In this document: positions 36,534-37,021 of the stretch, one piece after another
Layout of the letters: the number at the start of each line of letters is the position of its first letter
Numbering within the stretch: position 1 is the first letter of the stretch
DNA from: a virus
Virus record (IMG/VR): IMGVR_UViG_3300020467_000017
Coordinates: 1-37,021 of that record
Length of the DNA: 37,021 nucleotides
Direction: 5' to 3' (one strand)
Program-made: the position numbers and the translations under genes
The notes under the pieces: model-generated
Databases searched by the model: none
Seen by the model: the letters and a program-made list of their open reading frames with translations, nothing else
Told to the model about the DNA's origin: nothing

Positions 36534-37021
36534 ATGGCCGAACCCACCAGTAGGGCAGAACTAAAAGATTACTGTCTAAGAAAGTTAGGGTTCCCAGTGC
36601 TGGAAGTCAATGTAGATGACGATCAGATAGAGGACTCAATTGATGATGCTTTACAATACTATCGTATGAGACATTACGATGGTGTTGAACTTGCATATAT
36701 GAAGCACATCTTTACTGCTGATGATAAGACAAAATTTCAGTCACAAGATACTGTAACAACTATAGGTAGTGGTGCAACTGCTACTGAGTGGAAAGTTAGA
36801 GATAGGTATATTGAAATACCAGCAGATGTTGTTGGTGTGACTAAGGTATTTGGTCTTGCTAGTAATGCTGTTAGGAACAACCTATTTGGTATTGAGTATC
36901 AGATCTTCTTGAATGACTTATATGCTGTAGGTTCTCTTGACTTCCTTAACTATTATATGGTTAAGACTTGGATGGAGACTATGGACATGGTACTTAACAA
37001 TGGTGCTTTTGTTCAGTATAG
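36534..37021 (+). CDS. 13: Neck protein gp13, T4-like (3' end outside window)
   Basis: The first 162 codons are visible. The N-terminus (AEPTSRAELKDYCLRKLGFP, then VLEVNVDDDQIEDSIDDALQ and YYRMRHYDGVE) is the characteristic start of T4-like cyanophage neck protein gp13. The following YIEIPADVVGVTKVFGL, GIEYQIFLNDLYAVGSLDFL and a YYMVKTWMETMDM helix also fit. In T4, gp13 and gp14 complete the head after packaging and join it to the tail. In T4 the gene follows g12 and wac, consistent with the fibre genes upstream here. The start follows a T run with no strong ribosome binding site; the predicted leader begins with AGG. Genes 14 and 15 would be expected just beyond the window. Confidence 0.87.
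   Translation, partial: MAEPTSRAELKDYCLRKLGFPVLEVNVDDDQIEDSIDDALQYYRMRHYDGVELAYMKHIFTADDKTKFQSQDTVTTIGSGATATEWKVRDRYIEIPADVVGVTKVFGLASNAVRNNLFGIEYQIFLNDLYAVGSLDFLNYYMVKTWMETMDMVLNNGAFVQY

Overview
The window looks like part of the late structural region of a T4-like marine myovirus, most likely a cyanophage of Prochlorococcus or Synechococcus; a SAR11 or other marine host cannot be excluded. The reasons are: every convincing gene is on the + strand and tightly packed; the DNA is AT-rich; T4-type late promoter motifs (TATAAATA and relatives) sit in many of the gaps; the last gene is a recognisable T4-like neck protein gp13; and the rest are tail-fibre, adhesin and virion protein types found in this phage group. 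No tRNA, integrase, IS element or CRISPR array was seen. Family assignments come from reading the translations, without any database search.

Layout. (1) 1-2250: 3' part of a glycine-rich adhesin with a LamG-like C-terminus. (2) 2250-16824: a tail-fibre array. Three large fibre genes (874, 1218 and 1483 aa) share shaft repeats but end in different tips. Between them lie two other probable virion proteins and a tail-fibre assembly chaperone. The last fibre ends in a collar domain with thirteen HxH motifs. (3) 16832-18312: small non-structural-looking genes: a ParB-like domain protein, a prolyl-4-hydroxylase-type 2OG-Fe(II) oxygenase, and two small proteins. (4) 18337-20844: three virion proteins of Ig-like or beta-sandwich type, followed by a strong intrinsic terminator. 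(5) 20922-28001: a 2359-aa protein built of two nested classes of repeat. (6) 28040-33969: an Mtd_N-like fibre protein, a virion protein containing a cupredoxin domain with a complete type 1 copper ligand set, and a 1588-aa fibre/baseplate protein with five CBM5/12-like repeats and a probable beta-helix. (7) 34064-36476: three more probable virion proteins. (8) 36534 to the end: gp13, cut by the window edge.

How the genes may work together. The position just upstream of gp13 corresponds to the T4 g9-g10-g11-g12-wac stretch, that is, baseplate periphery and fibres. The window appears to encode an unusually large adsorption apparatus: several long fibres with exchangeable tips, one chaperone, an oxygenase that might modify virion proteins (inference), and several separate transcription units insulated by terminator/promoter pairs. 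The most unusual points are the gp13 promoter embedded in a terminator hairpin, the terminator only 8 nt upstream of the giant gene's start, the complete copper site in a virion protein, and the long HxH needle tip.
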